A stretch of 64,000 nt of DNA, from contig NC_019738.1 in the NCBI RefSeq assembly GCF_000317515.1, positions 719,501-783,500 on the forward strand, written 5' to 3'. The translations under genes and the position numbers were made by a program. Positions within the stretch are counted from its first letter, which is position 1. Each line of letters begins with the position of its first letter. This stretch comes from Allocoleopsis franciscana PCC 7113 (lineage in GTDB: Bacteria; Cyanobacteriota; Cyanobacteriia; Cyanobacteriales; Coleofasciculaceae). The notes under the pieces were generated by a model. That model saw only the letters and a program-made list of their open reading frames with translations, was not told the DNA's origin and made no database searches. This document shows positions 52,697 to 62,826 of this stretch, piece after piece.

Positions 52697-53638
52697 CTAA
52701 GCTGGCAATGCAGAGGGGACAGCAACGTTTTTCAGCACAGTCATGGGGCCTTGTTCTATTAAAATCTGGATCTGCTCCTGGGAACGTACCGCGAGGGTAC
52801 CCGCAAATCCTAAGGAGTTTACAGGAATTGACTCAAACGATTCCAGTGAGCGCGGCACGAGTAACATCCACTCCCGTGTTGCCAAAAGATTATAAGCACC
52901 AGATTGCTGATGAGAACTCTCGTTGCTTAAACCCAAGACTTGAAGCATTGTGTGATACTGCTCCAAGGTTAAAGCAGCCGCTTCTTGTGGAGACTGCAAC
53001 CCACACGAGTCTAACTGTGCGATCGCATGGGCGAAAGGCAAGCCGGGTATAGTTCCAATCGACCCGTCAAAGTGGATGGATGCGAGTAGAGGTGCGATCG
53101 GTACCTTGAGTCCGTTGGGTACAAGCGGCAGTGGCACCAATTGCAAGTGCTTGTGTCGCTGGCTAGCACCCGCCAATTTGCCTGCATTGTAAAACACCAA
53201 GCCGTCAATTTCGGCAAGACATGCCCACATAGCCACAAAATCTTGCAGAGTCAGTAACCTGTCCTGCTCTTCAAACTCTCGCGTGACGATCAGCAGGTGA
53301 TGGTCGAGTACATTAAATTTGTTCAATAGACACAGATGGGTGTCGGAAATGTCTGCAACGAATAAATCCTCCTCGTAAGGAAGAAACGGGTTAAACTCCT
53401 TCCCGGAGGTTGTTTTTTGTTGATCCTGATTCTTTTTTGCTTTTTCCTTGCGGACGAGATTAGGCAAAACCCGAACCAGGAAATTAACGCCGTCTTGCTC
53501 AATCCATTGGCATTCAGTCGGGATGGGCTGGAGTGCACCGCAACCGAGGGCGTGTTCGGTTGTCTGGGTCACTTTTGCCCACAAAGTACCTGATTCTAAC
53601 CGTAGTGTTGCTGGTACATTTTCTTCGGTTTGGGACAT
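52697..53638 (-). CDS. apa: Ap4A phosphorylase / ATP adenylyltransferase
   Basis: ATG 53638 gives 313 residues. The HIT-like active site is 'AGASQRHKHLQLVPLPL' (H-x-H-x-Q), with the catalytic His equivalent. Also present are 'NVLDHHLLIVTREFEEQD' and 'FNPFLPYEEDLFVADIS'. The enzyme degrades diadenosine tetraphosphate by phosphorolysis to ADP and ATP and thus controls a stress alarmone. Eukaryotic-like APA1/2-type enzymes are common in cyanobacteria. It is convergent with raf1. Confidence 0.92.
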   Translation of the reverse strand: MSQTEENVPATLRLESGTLWAKVTQTTEHALGCGALQPIPTECQWIEQDGVNFLVRVLPNLVRKEKAKKNQDQQKTTSGKEFNPFLPYEEDLFVADISDTHLCLLNKFNVLDHHLLIVTREFEEQDRLLTLQDFVAMWACLAEIDGLVFYNAGKLAGASQRHKHLQLVPLPLVPNGLKVPIAPLLASIHFDGSIGTIPGLPFAHAIAQLDSCGLQSPQEAAALTLEQYHTMLQVLGLSNESSHQQSGAYNLLATREWMLLVPRSLESFESIPVNSLGFAGTLAVRSQEQIQILIEQGPMTVLKNVAVPSALPA

Positions 53639-53780
53639 GGTGAAATCTCTTTGGCAGCGTCTGATTCTCCTGTGATATCCCAAGTTGCGGTCAAATGTGA
53701 AGGTTTATAGGACTATAGTGAGCGTTATTTTGGCTTTGTGCGATCGCGTGAGGTGATCGCATCTTGGAGTTTTTGATTTT

Positions 53781-55082
53781 TTATGCTGTTACTGCCTCTG
53801 CTTCTACGTCATCTTCTGATTCATCTCTGACTTTGAAATACCAGTAGAGGTTAGCAACGGCTAAGTTTGAGGCGTTTTGTAAGTTGGCAGGGACTAAGGT
53901 TTTATAACCTGCGATCGCGGATTGTTCGCTGATGTATGATGCAAATTCTTGACGTAAGCTTGGTTTCATCATCAAAACTAGCTGATCTTGCAGGGATGCA
54001 GGATGAGATTTTTGCTTTAAATTCTCGTAGAGTAACTGTTCTGGTGGTGCAGTTAAGGCGGTTGTATCGGCGTTGATGTCTGGGTTAGCTGTGACTTCTG
54101 GGTTGTCGAAGTCGGCACTTTGGAGGAGTTTGAGTTCAGATGGAGGGAGCGATCGCATCCAATCTACATGATTTTGCCAAGACTCTAAGACAGCTAAATC
54201 GTGGTCGTGAATTCGGATAAGTTCGGGGAAGAGGAAATCGAGTTCATCTTCGGTTTCACAGCGTTCAATTACAGTCAGGGAATCTTGACGGATTTTGTCT
54301 TGGAGGGACGAGAGGCGATCGCTTACTGCTGCTAGCTGATTTTGCAATTGAAACGACAAAGTGATTGTCTGGTCAATTGTCCAAGCACATTCCAGCCTAC
54401 GGAGTTGTCCAGCCGCACAAGTTTCTGACAACAACTGAGGATTGTTATAGTCTGCTAATGCCTCTGTTAACATTAACTGTGCGCTTGCTAAGGTAGCGTT
54501 TCTAATACTCAGATCTTCGCACACCATAGCGGTTTTCATGAGCTTAGTTGCTTCTAGAAACTTCCCATAAGCCCGAATCAAAACTAGACGATGCTGCTCA
54601 AACTTGATATCTTGGGCAACCTCATCAATTCGCTGGATGATTTCTGAACCTTGGTCTTTTAGAGCTTTTTTTAGGTCAATAAAACCATTTTTGACTTCTA
54701 GCTTGAGTTGCTTTACATCTTCTCTCAGCTTCAGAGTTTGCCACAAGTTGACGGCTATCAATGCTACACCTGCAAACGTGCCGATACCAATCACAACTGT
54801 AGTTGCTTGCAAAACTCCTAAGCTAGCTTGGACAGCTTGAAATCCTCTGTGCATTTGGTACATCTGTCCTGCACTCATTGCCATCTGTGGAATAGCTGCC
54901 AACGGATTCAGCACAGCGCCGCTATTGCTCAGAATACCCACTGCATTACCAGCAAAGTGACCAGCATTCGCAGTGCCTTTAGCCCATCTAACTACGCCTA
55001 TTGGTACTCCTCCAGAATAAACTTGATCATATATGCCAGCAGCAAGACCAGCCTGAATGTGAGGGGAAAATTGAAACAGCAT
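53781..55082 (-). CDS. Unknown membrane-associated protein divergent from a dynamin
   Basis: A 433-residue protein of unrecognised family. A glycine/alanine-rich N-terminus (1-80) leads to a hydrophobic segment 'ATTVVIGIGTFAGVALIAVN' (about 93-112). A coiled coil 'LREDVKQLKLEVKNGFIDL' to 'IQRIDEVAQDIKFEQ' follows. The rest is helical and acidic, ending in ESEDDVEAEAVTA. Its gene is divergent from the TerB-dynamin gene with only 140 bp between, so they share a control region. That they act together at a membrane is inference. No enzymatic motif is visible. Confidence 0.7.
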   Translation of the reverse strand: MLFQFSPHIQAGLAAGIYDQVYSGGVPIGVVRWAKGTANAGHFAGNAVGILSNSGAVLNPLAAIPQMAMSAGQMYQMHRGFQAVQASLGVLQATTVVIGIGTFAGVALIAVNLWQTLKLREDVKQLKLEVKNGFIDLKKALKDQGSEIIQRIDEVAQDIKFEQHRLVLIRAYGKFLEATKLMKTAMVCEDLSIRNATLASAQLMLTEALADYNNPQLLSETCAAGQLRRLECAWTIDQTITLSFQLQNQLAAVSDRLSSLQDKIRQDSLTVIERCETEDELDFLFPELIRIHDHDLAVLESWQNHVDWMRSLPPSELKLLQSADFDNPEVTANPDINADTTALTAPPEQLLYENLKQKSHPASLQDQLVLMMKPSLRQEFASYISEQSAIAGYKTLVPANLQNASNLAVANLYWYFKVRDESEDDVEAEAVTA

Positions 55083-55221
55083 AGTTCTGCCTCAGTGGGA
55101 GTTCTTTATCTTAGAGCCTAATTTGTCTCATTAAGAAAAGTCACTGAATTTATCTAAATTTTAAACACTTTCAACTGAAGCTAAGCAATACTAGATTTAA
55201 ATTGATTACCTTAGACAGGTT

Positions 55222-57777
55222 ATGAATACTGCCCTAGTCACTTCTGAGGCTGTTGAACTTTTTTCGCGCATTACTGGGCAAAAGCTCAGTCAAAAAACTC
55301 TCACTCCTTCTGTGATTTTCTTAGCAGCTTTGGTAACGGTTCTACTGGGGGTGATGTTGGCAGATGGCACTGTGACAGAGGAAGAAAAGCAGCGCTGGCA
55401 AAAAAGCATCAATAAATTTATCCCTCCAGAGGGTAATGTACGTCAATTGACGCAGCTTTTGAGTAAAGGAGTCAGACAGAATCAGGTATATAAAAAACTT
55501 AACGATTTGCTAACGCTGACGGCTCCGCTTTCAGAATCGGAAAGGCTGTTGTTGATTGGCTTTGGCTATGAAATGTCAGCAGCCGATGGAGTAATGGACG
55601 CTCGTGAGAAGAAGTATTTGGAGGTAATTGCCAATCGACTAGGAATTAACCCACGACACTTGGCGGTTCTCGAAGCTGGGTTCACTCATCAAGGAACTGT
55701 GGAACCATCTGCCTTGGATGAGGTGCAGTCTTTACTTGATCCAGCTCGGTTCCATGAATTGGATAGTGTTTTTGTTAAAGCTACCAGTGATATGTTGGCA
55801 GCTCTACCTGCTAAATCTGAACACAAAGGGATGCAATTACAGCAATCTACATCTTACAAGCATTTAAAAGAGTTCCAGGAGTATCGGCAGCAATTAAGTA
55901 ATTTTTGCAATCAACTTTTCCAGATAATTCAAAATTGTAGCAATCGTGATTTCCTACCTCATACTCTCACAGAGGAGATAAATAAGATATCTAAAAACTT
56001 ACAATTGCAGCCATTTAGACTGGCAGTTTTAGGAGAGTTTAGTCAAGGTAAATCAACCTTACTAAATGCTTTGCTGGGTGAAAAAATTCAACCTGTAAGA
56101 GCAATTCCCTGTAGTGGTACTGTTACAGTTTTGAAATATGGAGCGCAAAGACGGGTAATCTGTCGCTATAAGGATGGACGAGAGGAAGAGATTCCCTTTG
56201 AGCAGTATCAAGTAAAAGCTGCCATTCCCAAAGAAGCAGCACGAGATCATCGCAGTGATGAGCTGGCACAATCCGATCTTGACGAAATCATTTTAGAACA
56301 TCCTGATTTGGAGTTATGTAAAAGTGGTGTAGAAATCATTGATTCCCCAGGATTGAATGAAAATCCTCTGAGGACGACTATCACTCAGAAACTTCTTAAG
56401 GATACAGATGCAGCTATTTTCCTAACAAATGCCATGCGTCTCCTCCCTGAGAAGGAAAAAGAATTGATACAAAATGTAAGGGTACAACTGAATGGGGGTA
56501 AAAAAAACGAGCCAATCGGAAATCTGTTTTTAGTTGTTAATTTTATGGATTTGCTGGACGAGGAAGAAGATTGTGAAGATGTAATACAGCGAATTGAGAG
56601 CTTTGTCAAAGAAGAAAATCTGCTACTTAAGGCTGAAAACCGACTCCACTTTATCTCTGCAAAATCAGCGCTGAAGGCAATTTTAAAAGGAAATGAAGAT
56701 GATTATCTGAAAGCTTTTCAGATTTTCACCCAGTCTTTGGAGGAGTTCCTAACAAGCGAGTGCGGTTCCATAAAACTCAAACAGTTCATCACTAAAATTA
56801 ATACTTTGGTTCAATCAAGTTTTCAGGGGCTGCGCCAAGCAGAGGAAGTTTTAGACGGCAAGGTTAACCTCTCTGAAGTAGAAAAGCAAAAAATATTGGA
56901 ACAAATTGGAGAAGCTAGCGGTCGTGATGTCAGAATTCGTCTTTTAGCAGACCAACTAATAGAGAGTGTGGTTGAACAATCGGCTGAGTCTTGGGATGAA
57001 TGGAGTGAAGGTTTGAGTGAACGAATGGCTCAGAAGAGCCTAAGCTGGACTTCAGAACACAATCCCGTTTTGAGCCAAGACAAACTAATCAAAGACTACA
57101 TGAGTCAATTTCTTCAAGACTTAACACAAGAGATAGATGCTTGGGGAAACAACACTTTTAGAGATGTAATATTACAACAAAATATTAAAATATTAGACGA
57201 AAGAATTTCTCAAGAGTTAGAAGCAATTCAAGCAGAGTTTAAAAGCTTTGATCAACAAGTAAAAAGTCATTTGACTGAGCAACTTAACCTCTCAATAAGT
57301 GGAATTAATGATAATTTTTGGGGTTTTGGAGGTTTTGGCGGTGGCATTGGAGTAGGTGGTGCTTTAGCTGCTGGATTAGTAGCATTTGCAGGAATTGGCT
57401 TCATTGCAATAATTCTAGCAAGCGTAGCCGCAGCAATTGTTGGGGGTTTTGGACTGTCAATGCTAGATATCGATGGGCTTAGAGACAAAATAAAACTTAA
57501 AGTTTTTGAAATAGGATTCCAAAAATTTAATGAATCAATGGATAAAGTTTCAGAAAAATTCTATGAGATTGTTGGTTCAGTCTTTAATAACCGAGTTGAA
57601 TCAGCAAGCCAGGTCATTACACAAGCAATTTTGCTTTATGAAAATCTATTAGAGCAGCAGGAAAAAACTTACAAAGACAGTTTGGAACAGCGCGAGGCTG
57701 ACAAAGTTTGGATCACTCAGAAGCGACAAGAACTTGAGCAGGTGCAGAAGAATATCGAGGCAATTCTCCCTTCCTGA
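55222..57777 (+). CDS. TerB-dynamin-like GTPase
   Basis: An 851-residue large GTPase. The N-terminus (about 25-155) is a TerB-like helical domain ('MLADGTVTEEEKQRWQKSI', 'MSAADGVMDAREKKYLEVI'). The GTPase follows with G1 GEFSQGKSTL (271-280), G2 Thr in IPCSGTVTV (about 295-303), G3 DSPG (374-377) and G4-like NFMD (440-443). A glycine-rich hydrophobic hairpin ('GGIGVGGALAAGLVAFAGIG' and on) near residue 705-745 is a membrane paddle, and the C-terminus is a coiled coil. It resembles bacterial dynamin-like proteins, which remodel membranes and in some species give phage tolerance. G4 is NFMD, not the usual NKxD. The divergent gene at 53781 is a likely partner. Confidence 0.88.
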   Translation: MNTALVTSEAVELFSRITGQKLSQKTLTPSVIFLAALVTVLLGVMLADGTVTEEEKQRWQKSINKFIPPEGNVRQLTQLLSKGVRQNQVYKKLNDLLTLTAPLSESERLLLIGFGYEMSAADGVMDAREKKYLEVIANRLGINPRHLAVLEAGFTHQGTVEPSALDEVQSLLDPARFHELDSVFVKATSDMLAALPAKSEHKGMQLQQSTSYKHLKEFQEYRQQLSNFCNQLFQIIQNCSNRDFLPHTLTEEINKISKNLQLQPFRLAVLGEFSQGKSTLLNALLGEKIQPVRAIPCSGTVTVLKYGAQRRVICRYKDGREEEIPFEQYQVKAAIPKEAARDHRSDELAQSDLDEIILEHPDLELCKSGVEIIDSPGLNENPLRTTITQKLLKDTDAAIFLTNAMRLLPEKEKELIQNVRVQLNGGKKNEPIGNLFLVVNFMDLLDEEEDCEDVIQRIESFVKEENLLLKAENRLHFISAKSALKAILKGNEDDYLKAFQIFTQSLEEFLTSECGSIKLKQFITKINTLVQSSFQGLRQAEEVLDGKVNLSEVEKQKILEQIGEASGRDVRIRLLADQLIESVVEQSAESWDEWSEGLSERMAQKSLSWTSEHNPVLSQDKLIKDYMSQFLQDLTQEIDAWGNNTFRDVILQQNIKILDERISQELEAIQAEFKSFDQQVKSHLTEQLNLSISGINDNFWGFGGFGGGIGVGGALAAGLVAFAGIGFIAIILASVAAAIVGGFGLSMLDIDGLRDKIKLKVFEIGFQKFNESMDKVSEKFYEIVGSVFNNRVESASQVITQAILLYENLLEQQEKTYKDSLEQREADKVWITQKRQELEQVQKNIEAILPS

Positions 57778-57852
57778 AAAGCAAAAGTACGTGGCGATTC
57801 CTGTGTTGAACCTAAGATACCCTAGACAGACACAATAAACAGTTGTCAATCC

Positions 57853-59844
57853 CTAATTAACCGTGCCAGTTAGCGGCGAACTAGCGCTGGCATAACTTTT
57901 CATCGGCATTCGACCCGACAGATAGGCAAGACGCCCTGCTTCTGCTGCCATACCCATTGCTCTCCCCATCGCGACGGGGTTTTGCGCCAGCGCGATCGCA
58001 CTGTTAATTAATAAAGCATCTGCCCCCAACTCCATCGAATAAGCCGCCTCGCTGGGCGTGCCAATTCCCGCATCCACCACCACCGGCACATTGGCTTCTT
58101 CAATAATGATTTGGATATTGGCGGCATTCTTAATCCCCTGTCCCGAACCAATCGGTGAACCCAAGGGCATTACCGTCACACAACCCACCTCTTCCAATCG
58201 TTTCGCTAACAAGGGGTCGGCATTAATATAAGGCAATACGGCAAAACCTTCTTTCACCAATTGCTCTGCGGCTTCTAAAGTACCAATAGGGTCAGGGAGT
58301 AAATACTTAGCGTCCGGAATCACTTCTAACTTGACAAAATTATTATCTTCCTGTCCCAATAGTTTTGCCATTTCCCGACCTAACCGCGCTACCCGCACGG
58401 CTTCTTCTGCCGTTTTACACCCGGCTGTGTTTGGTAACATCCAAATTTTCGTCCAATCCAGCGCCTCTGCTAATCCTTCATGTCCGGGGGCTTGGGTTTG
58501 CACCCGACGCACGGCAACAGTGACAATCTGGCTACCACTTGCCGCAATGCTCTGTTGCATGAGTTCTAGGTTGCTATACTTGCCCGTACCCGTCATCAGG
58601 CGAGAATTAAACGTTCGTCCCGCAATAATCAGCTTGTCTGTGGATTGTTCCGGGAAAGATGGGATTTGAGGGGCAAGGACGGAGGACTTTGAATTGAGCG
58701 ACGAATTGCTGGAGAAAACCATCGGGCTTGTCTGAGCAGGAGCAGATTGAGTATAGAGTCGGTCGTAGCGGAAATGTTCTAGGAGGGGGTGAAATTTTTG
58801 CTGACTAATTAAGTCGGCAATTAACACAGCTGTTCCGGGTGCTAAAAGAATGCCGTTACGATAGTGACCGGTCGCCAGGGTGAGATTCTTACAAGGGCTG
58901 GTGCCGAGAATCGGTAATTCATCCGGTGTTGCGGGACGAAACCCCCACCAGCACTCTTGTATCGCCCAGTCCTGCAATTCCGGATACAAGCGTATTGCTT
59001 GCGCTAAAAGGGTTTGAATCCCGGCTGGTGTATTGTGAGGGGCAAAGCCAACCTCTTCAACGGTGGCTCCGATGATAATTCGTCCGTCTCGACGCGGCAC
59101 GATATAAGTGTTGGAACCGTAAAGGATTCGCTGTAAAGGCAAGGGCTGACGTTTGTCTAAGGGGACTTGTACCGACAACATCTGACCTTTTTTGGGACGG
59201 ACGGGCAATGGCAATAAGCCACTCGACCAGGCACCGGTTGCTAAGACGTAATGGTCGGCTTGAAACTCACCCGCAGAGGTTCTGAGTTCGCGAATCTGGT
59301 GATTTTGCTGCTCAATGGCTTCGACTTCAATGCCTTCACGCAGATTCACACCCAATTCCTGAGCGGCTAGACGTAAGGCTTGAGCCAGTTCCCGGTTATC
59401 CACCTGTCCATCTTCCGGGTACCACCACCCGCCGACGACATCCGAACCTAAACCGGGTTGATACAAATGAATGGCTTTTTGGTCTAACCAAGAGGCTGAT
59501 TCTGCTTCCGCGCCTGTTCCATCTTGTTTGGATGCGATCGCCTCTTCATAAACTGGTGCTAAAATTCCCGATGGCCAATAGCCTGTTGCCACACCCGTTA
59601 GCTGTTCTAGCTTACGAATCCATTCCGGATACAGCGATCGGGACCAACGGCATAAATCCAACATGGGACTTTGGGGAATCCTTTCTGCCCAAGGAGCCAA
59701 CATCCCTGCGGCGGCTAGGGTAGACCCTTGTTGGAAATCGCGGGTGATGAGGGTTACTGTTGCGCCCCGTAATTTGAGTTCAACGGCGATCGCTAAACCG
59801 ATCACGCCGCCGCCGATGATGAGAATGTCACTTGCTGCGTTCAT
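57853..59844 (-). CDS. thiO-thiG: Fused glycine oxidase ThiO - thiazole synthase ThiG
   Basis: A 663-residue fusion. The N-terminal half (about 1-365) is an FAD-dependent glycine oxidase with '[19 protein letters not shown]' (9-27) and '[18 protein letters not shown]'. The C-terminal half (about 400-663) is ThiG, with '[17 protein letters not shown]', the Schiff-base Lys in '[16 protein letters not shown]' and '[16 protein letters not shown]'-type phosphate binding ([15 protein letters not shown]). ThiO converts glycine to dehydroglycine for ThiG, which builds the thiazole ring of thiamin from DXP and ThiS-thiocarboxylate. Fusion allows channeling of the unstable imine. No TPP riboswitch is visible in the 95 bp upstream. 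Confidence 0.95.
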   Translation of the reverse strand: MNAASDILIIGGGVIGLAIAVELKLRGATVTLITRDFQQGSTLAAAGMLAPWAERIPQSPMLDLCRWSRSLYPEWIRKLEQLTGVATGYWPSGILAPVYEEAIASKQDGTGAEAESASWLDQKAIHLYQPGLGSDVVGGWWYPEDGQVDNRELAQALRLAAQELGVNLREGIEVEAIEQQNHQIRELRTSAGEFQADHYVLATGAWSSGLLPLPVRPKKGQMLSVQVPLDKRQPLPLQRILYGSNTYIVPRRDGRIIIGATVEEVGFAPHNTPAGIQTLLAQAIRLYPELQDWAIQECWWGFRPATPDELPILGTSPCKNLTLATGHYRNGILLAPGTAVLIADLISQQKFHPLLEHFRYDRLYTQSAPAQTSPMVFSSNSSLNSKSSVLAPQIPSFPEQSTDKLIIAGRTFNSRLMTGTGKYSNLELMQQSIAASGSQIVTVAVRRVQTQAPGHEGLAEALDWTKIWMLPNTAGCKTAEEAVRVARLGREMAKLLGQEDNNFVKLEVIPDAKYLLPDPIGTLEAAEQLVKEGFAVLPYINADPLLAKRLEEVGCVTVMPLGSPIGSGQGIKNAANIQIIIEEANVPVVVDAGIGTPSEAAYSMELGADALLINSAIALAQNPVAMGRAMGMAAEAGRLAYLSGRMPMKSYASASSPLTGTVN

Positions 59845-59938
59845 GGGAAAAAATTGAGACGCGCCTCGGACACGCCTACGCCGTTGTTCGTTACCGCCTT
59901 AAACCGAGAACAAACAACTAAAACTCAAGCTCTCCATC

Positions 59939-60247
59939 TTACCATAACGCAGGCACACCTTGGTTAGCCTCTGACTGCCCCGCGCCGGTGTTGGTGGCTT
60001 CGGGATTTAAAGTACCATCAGGGGATTGTGCATTACCCTGATTGTTTTGGGCTTGCCGGAGCCGCTGATTGGCGGGTTGTACTTGTGTGCGAGTTCCGGG
60101 TTGGTTTTGTGTTGTGTCTGAAGTATCGCCCGTTTGGTTGGCACTTTGATTCCGACCCGGAAAGGGAAATCGATTACACCCAGTTACTACCCCCACAAGC
60201 ACTGTAGCTACAACGACCCTGCCAATTAATCTCATCAATTTATGCAT
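59939..60247 (-). CDS. Small Asn/Gln-rich lipoprotein ending in PALW
   Basis: A 102-residue protein. The N-terminus has a lipobox-like 'VVVATVLVGVVTGC' with Cys24, suggesting a lipoprotein. The rest is low-complexity and polar: 'RFPFPGRNQSANQTGDTSD', 'NPGTRTQVQPANQRLRQAQ' and 'NPEATNTGAGQSEANQG', ending VPALW. It is a paralogue of the protein at 60686 (FPF.G..QSANQ and the same last five residues). The NPEATNTGAG motif also recalls the 37917 protein. Function is unknown; it is probably an envelope-associated disordered protein. Confidence 0.75.
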   Translation of the reverse strand: MHKLMRLIGRVVVATVLVGVVTGCNRFPFPGRNQSANQTGDTSDTTQNQPGTRTQVQPANQRLRQAQNNQGNAQSPDGTLNPEATNTGAGQSEANQGVPALW

Positions 60248-60685
60248 AAACCTGGGTCAAATAAAAAGAACTAAATGTGCCAATCACAAAAAGTTATCAA
60301 AACGAATATGAATATTATTTTTGTTTTGCTATTTCTTTAGGAATGGCTGCGACTCCAGACTTCAGATTACCAGCCTTGGGGCTAAATTCCTAGCAGATGC
60401 CAGGGTAGGGTCAGCAAGACCTTTGATCAGGCGTTCTGAACGAGTAAGACCTCGCAAGAAGCCGCAGACGTAGCCAAAACGCCCTCGTGTCCGGTAACGA
60501 AAATAACTCACCCGTTGGGAGTAGGGTCAGAGATGACCGCCGGAAATCAGAGTGAGGACTTTTAATGAAGATGGGGGAGAAAGTTTTTCGGAATACTCCT
60601 AAAAACGGGTGGGTTACTTCTGCTGAGCTGGTCTAGAAACCATCACAGCTAGAAACTCATACAGGAGAAGTGGATAGAGTACACC
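60248..60685. other. Intergenic region between paralogous PALW genes
   Basis: No protein gene supported. The middle (about 60400-60620) is GC-richer with short complementary stretches and could be a structured leader of the 59939 gene, but no known RNA family is recognised. Confidence 0.35.
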
Positions 60686-60991
60686 TTACCAAAGTGCTGG
60701 GACTGGCTGAGCGGTTTCTGCTGGGGCAGAGTCCGTCGCTGATGGATTGGTTGTTGTGTTTGGTGCTTGTGCGGTTGTAGCCGGAACGCTAGCTGGCGCT
60801 GTTGCTGTTCTATTGGGCTGACGAGCGCCTAATCTTTGATTGGTGGCTCTAGCGTTTGTCGGTTGTTGACCGGTTCGTAATTGGTTTGCACTTTGACTCT
60901 GCCCTTGGAAGGGAAAACGCCAACCAATCGCTGCTCCTGCCAGAGCGGCGATCGCAACTACCATGATAATTAACCCGATAAATCTGTTCAT
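60686..60991 (-). CDS. Small Gln/Thr/Ala-rich exported protein ending in PALW
   Basis: A 101-residue paralogue of the gene at 59939. The N-terminal helix 'FIGLIIMVVAIAALAGAAIG' lacks the lipobox Cys and probably stays as a membrane anchor. It shares 'WRFPFQGQSQSANQLRTG', a 'NQRLGARQPN'-like segment and the final VPALW. The middle is Thr/Ala/Pro-rich and disordered. One copy seems to have gained or lost lipidation. Function is unknown. Confidence 0.72.
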   Translation of the reverse strand: MNRFIGLIIMVVAIAALAGAAIGWRFPFQGQSQSANQLRTGQQPTNARATNQRLGARQPNRTATAPASVPATTAQAPNTTTNPSATDSAPAETAQPVPALW

Positions 60992-61353
60992 ACCTGAGTT
61001 AAGAAAAGAATCGTGCGTCTGTCAATCTACAAGAATAATCCAAAGCCGTAGGTAATCGGTAATACTCCTTTACCTGGGCTTGGGTCATGGAAGTGAATTA
61101 AGCTTTTACTGATTAGACCTTGATGAGCAAAGCTCACGAGCATGGTGCTAAAAATCTTGCTTCCCTGGCTTGGAAACCCATGACTAAAGTAGTATCTAAT
61201 TTCAGATTTGGCTTTACCTTCACCCTATTTATATATTCTCTATATTCTCACTAAATCTCCGGTCAATGTCGCTACAACTAGCGAAAGAAATATTTTTCCT
61301 CTTCTCCTGTCGATGGGTTGGGTTTGCCCAACCGATCTAGGAGTCGATTCAAC
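60992..61353. other. Intergenic region upstream of the second PALW gene
   Basis: No gene supported. A short plus-strand frame at 61208-61441 overlaps the DUF4079 gene and looks non-coding. The stretch next to 60991 should hold the promoter for the PALW gene. Confidence 0.35.
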
Positions 61354-61791
61354 TCAGGGTAAGTATTTCTGGACAACTTCCCAACCCGTCCAGGAAACCC
61401 AGGTAAATCCTACCAACAGTGCAATATTTGTCCCAACATGAATGGCACGCGCCCAATCTCGTTCTGGGCGGATTAGGGTAGAACTGCAGGCTGAGAGAAA
61501 AACTAGAAATACAACAGACAACCCAGCGATTAAGTGTCCTGAGTGCCCTAAGCTGCCGAAATGACCGAAGGTTCCTACAATGCCAATGAACAGCAGCAGT
61601 AAGACTAAACTAACCATGAGCCAACCCACGATGTAGTGTAAAGGTCTTAACCAACGGGGTTGTAGATGATGAGATTGGCGTTTCCTGAAGAGGACAAACC
61701 CGGTCATACTAAGCAGAAAATACGCCAAGAGGGAGAAGCCCATTGACCAAGCGGCTATCTTCCAGAGCCAAATAAAGGAAGGGAGATTCAC
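61354..61791 (-). CDS. DUF4079 family membrane protein
   Basis: A 145-residue protein with four transmembrane helices: 'AWSMGFSLLAYFLLSMTGFV' (about 14-33), 'LHYIVGWLMVSLVLLLLFIG', 'HLIAGLSVVFLVFLSACSS' and 'AIHVGTNIALLVGFTWVSW'. The His residues at helix ends (LHYIVGW, GHLIAG, AIHVGTN) are typical of DUF4079, a cyanobacterial and plastid family with cytochrome-b561-like appearance. Heme binding is plausible but not shown. Family function is unknown. Confidence 0.85.
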   Translation of the reverse strand: MNLPSFIWLWKIAAWSMGFSLLAYFLLSMTGFVLFRKRQSHHLQPRWLRPLHYIVGWLMVSLVLLLLFIGIVGTFGHFGSLGHSGHLIAGLSVVFLVFLSACSSTLIRPERDWARAIHVGTNIALLVGFTWVSWTGWEVVQKYLP

Positions 61792-61899
61792 AAAATAACC
61801 CCCTATTTGGGTGGGTAGAGTTTTCTCCTCCCATCATAAAAGTAAGGGGTTGCCCAATGAGGACAACCCCTGTCTCAATTTCACTCTAGGAAGGCTCAA

Positions 61900-62301
61900 C
61901 TAGCCCAGAGTCGCAAAAGTTAAAGTTTCTTTTGATAATCGGATATTATGATTGACGAGTTCTACTTTGACTGTTTCCACCGGTTGCTTACTTGTAGTCA
62001 CTTCGGAAGCCTTAGGTGCTGGAGGCTCTATGGCATTATCGTTGTCGTCTACACGCAAACGATCGCAGGGAATCGTATCTGAAAGGATGGCACTGGCCAT
62101 CATGCCAGAGTGAATTTCCAATTGAGCTTTAGCCAGGGCTTCAAACACCAGGCGCTGTCCTGGAAACACAACACGCTCAAAATACCAGTTTGGAATGTTT
62201 GTTATACGAGCGATCTGTATATGGCTAGTGGCATTCACATAGCAGCAGAGAATTTGTTGATTTTGGTTATCAGGTGGGAGAGGATCAAGGATTTGAGCCA
62301 T
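61900..62301 (-). CDS. DUF1830 domain protein with acidic tail
   Basis: A 133-residue soluble protein. The N-terminal ~85 residues ('NQQILCCYVNATSHIQIAR', 'ERVVFPGQRLVFEALAKAQL', 'HSGMMASAILSDTIPCDRL') are the DUF1830 domain found almost only in cyanobacteria. The C-terminal 45 residues are Pro/Ala/Lys-rich and unrelated. Function is unknown. It is leftward and divergent from the final radical SAM gene. Confidence 0.85.
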   Translation of the reverse strand: MAQILDPLPPDNQNQQILCCYVNATSHIQIARITNIPNWYFERVVFPGQRLVFEALAKAQLEIHSGMMASAILSDTIPCDRLRVDDNDNAIEPPAPKASEVTTSKQPVETVKVELVNHNIRLSKETLTFATLG

Positions 62302-62826
62302 AACTGCCAGTGCGATTAACGAATTTAGCTTTTTATTACATCCCTCAAGTTAGCACCTGCGATCCCCACTGGCTGTAAACCCCACTACCAATCACATTCT
62401 CTCAACCTGGGCTATTTAGGAATTGGCAGGGGAATTTCCTAATTTTTTCGGCTTTTGCGCCTTTTTTAAGCAAAACTTGGGAAATTCAAGAAACAATGAA
62501 GGCATCAGCCCACTGTATCTTACCCTGTGGTCTGATTAGTCTCACTTTTACTCTTTTTGGCTTCCTCAAAAAAAATACCACAGAGTTGAGAGAACTCGGT
62601 AATCTTGTTAAAGTTAAGTTATATGAATAATTTTTTCAGAATTTGAGTGGCTCTCCCCGGTCAAACAGCGAGGATCGGTCAGAAGCAAGCGGACTCTGAA
62701 AGTGGGGTAACAGCTCAAAACCCCTTCATCAAGCCAATACAACGCCATCTGATCTCATGATTACTCTAATGTTTATGTTTGAGTCAGTGACTTATAAAAA
62801 AGAACATCCGTAACACAACGTTAACA
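62302..62826. other. Intergenic region between divergent DUF1830 and radical SAM genes
   Basis: No protein gene in 525 bp. At about 62415-62446 TAGGAATT ... AATTTCCTA is a hairpin followed by ATTTTTT on the plus strand, but no plus-strand gene lies upstream, so it may end a small RNA or be chance. Promoters are expected near both ends. Confidence 0.4.

Noticed and set aside
57849-59938. TPP riboswitch for thiO-thiG
   Set aside because: Only 95 bp upstream and no THI-box sequence (CUGAGA and partner) seen.
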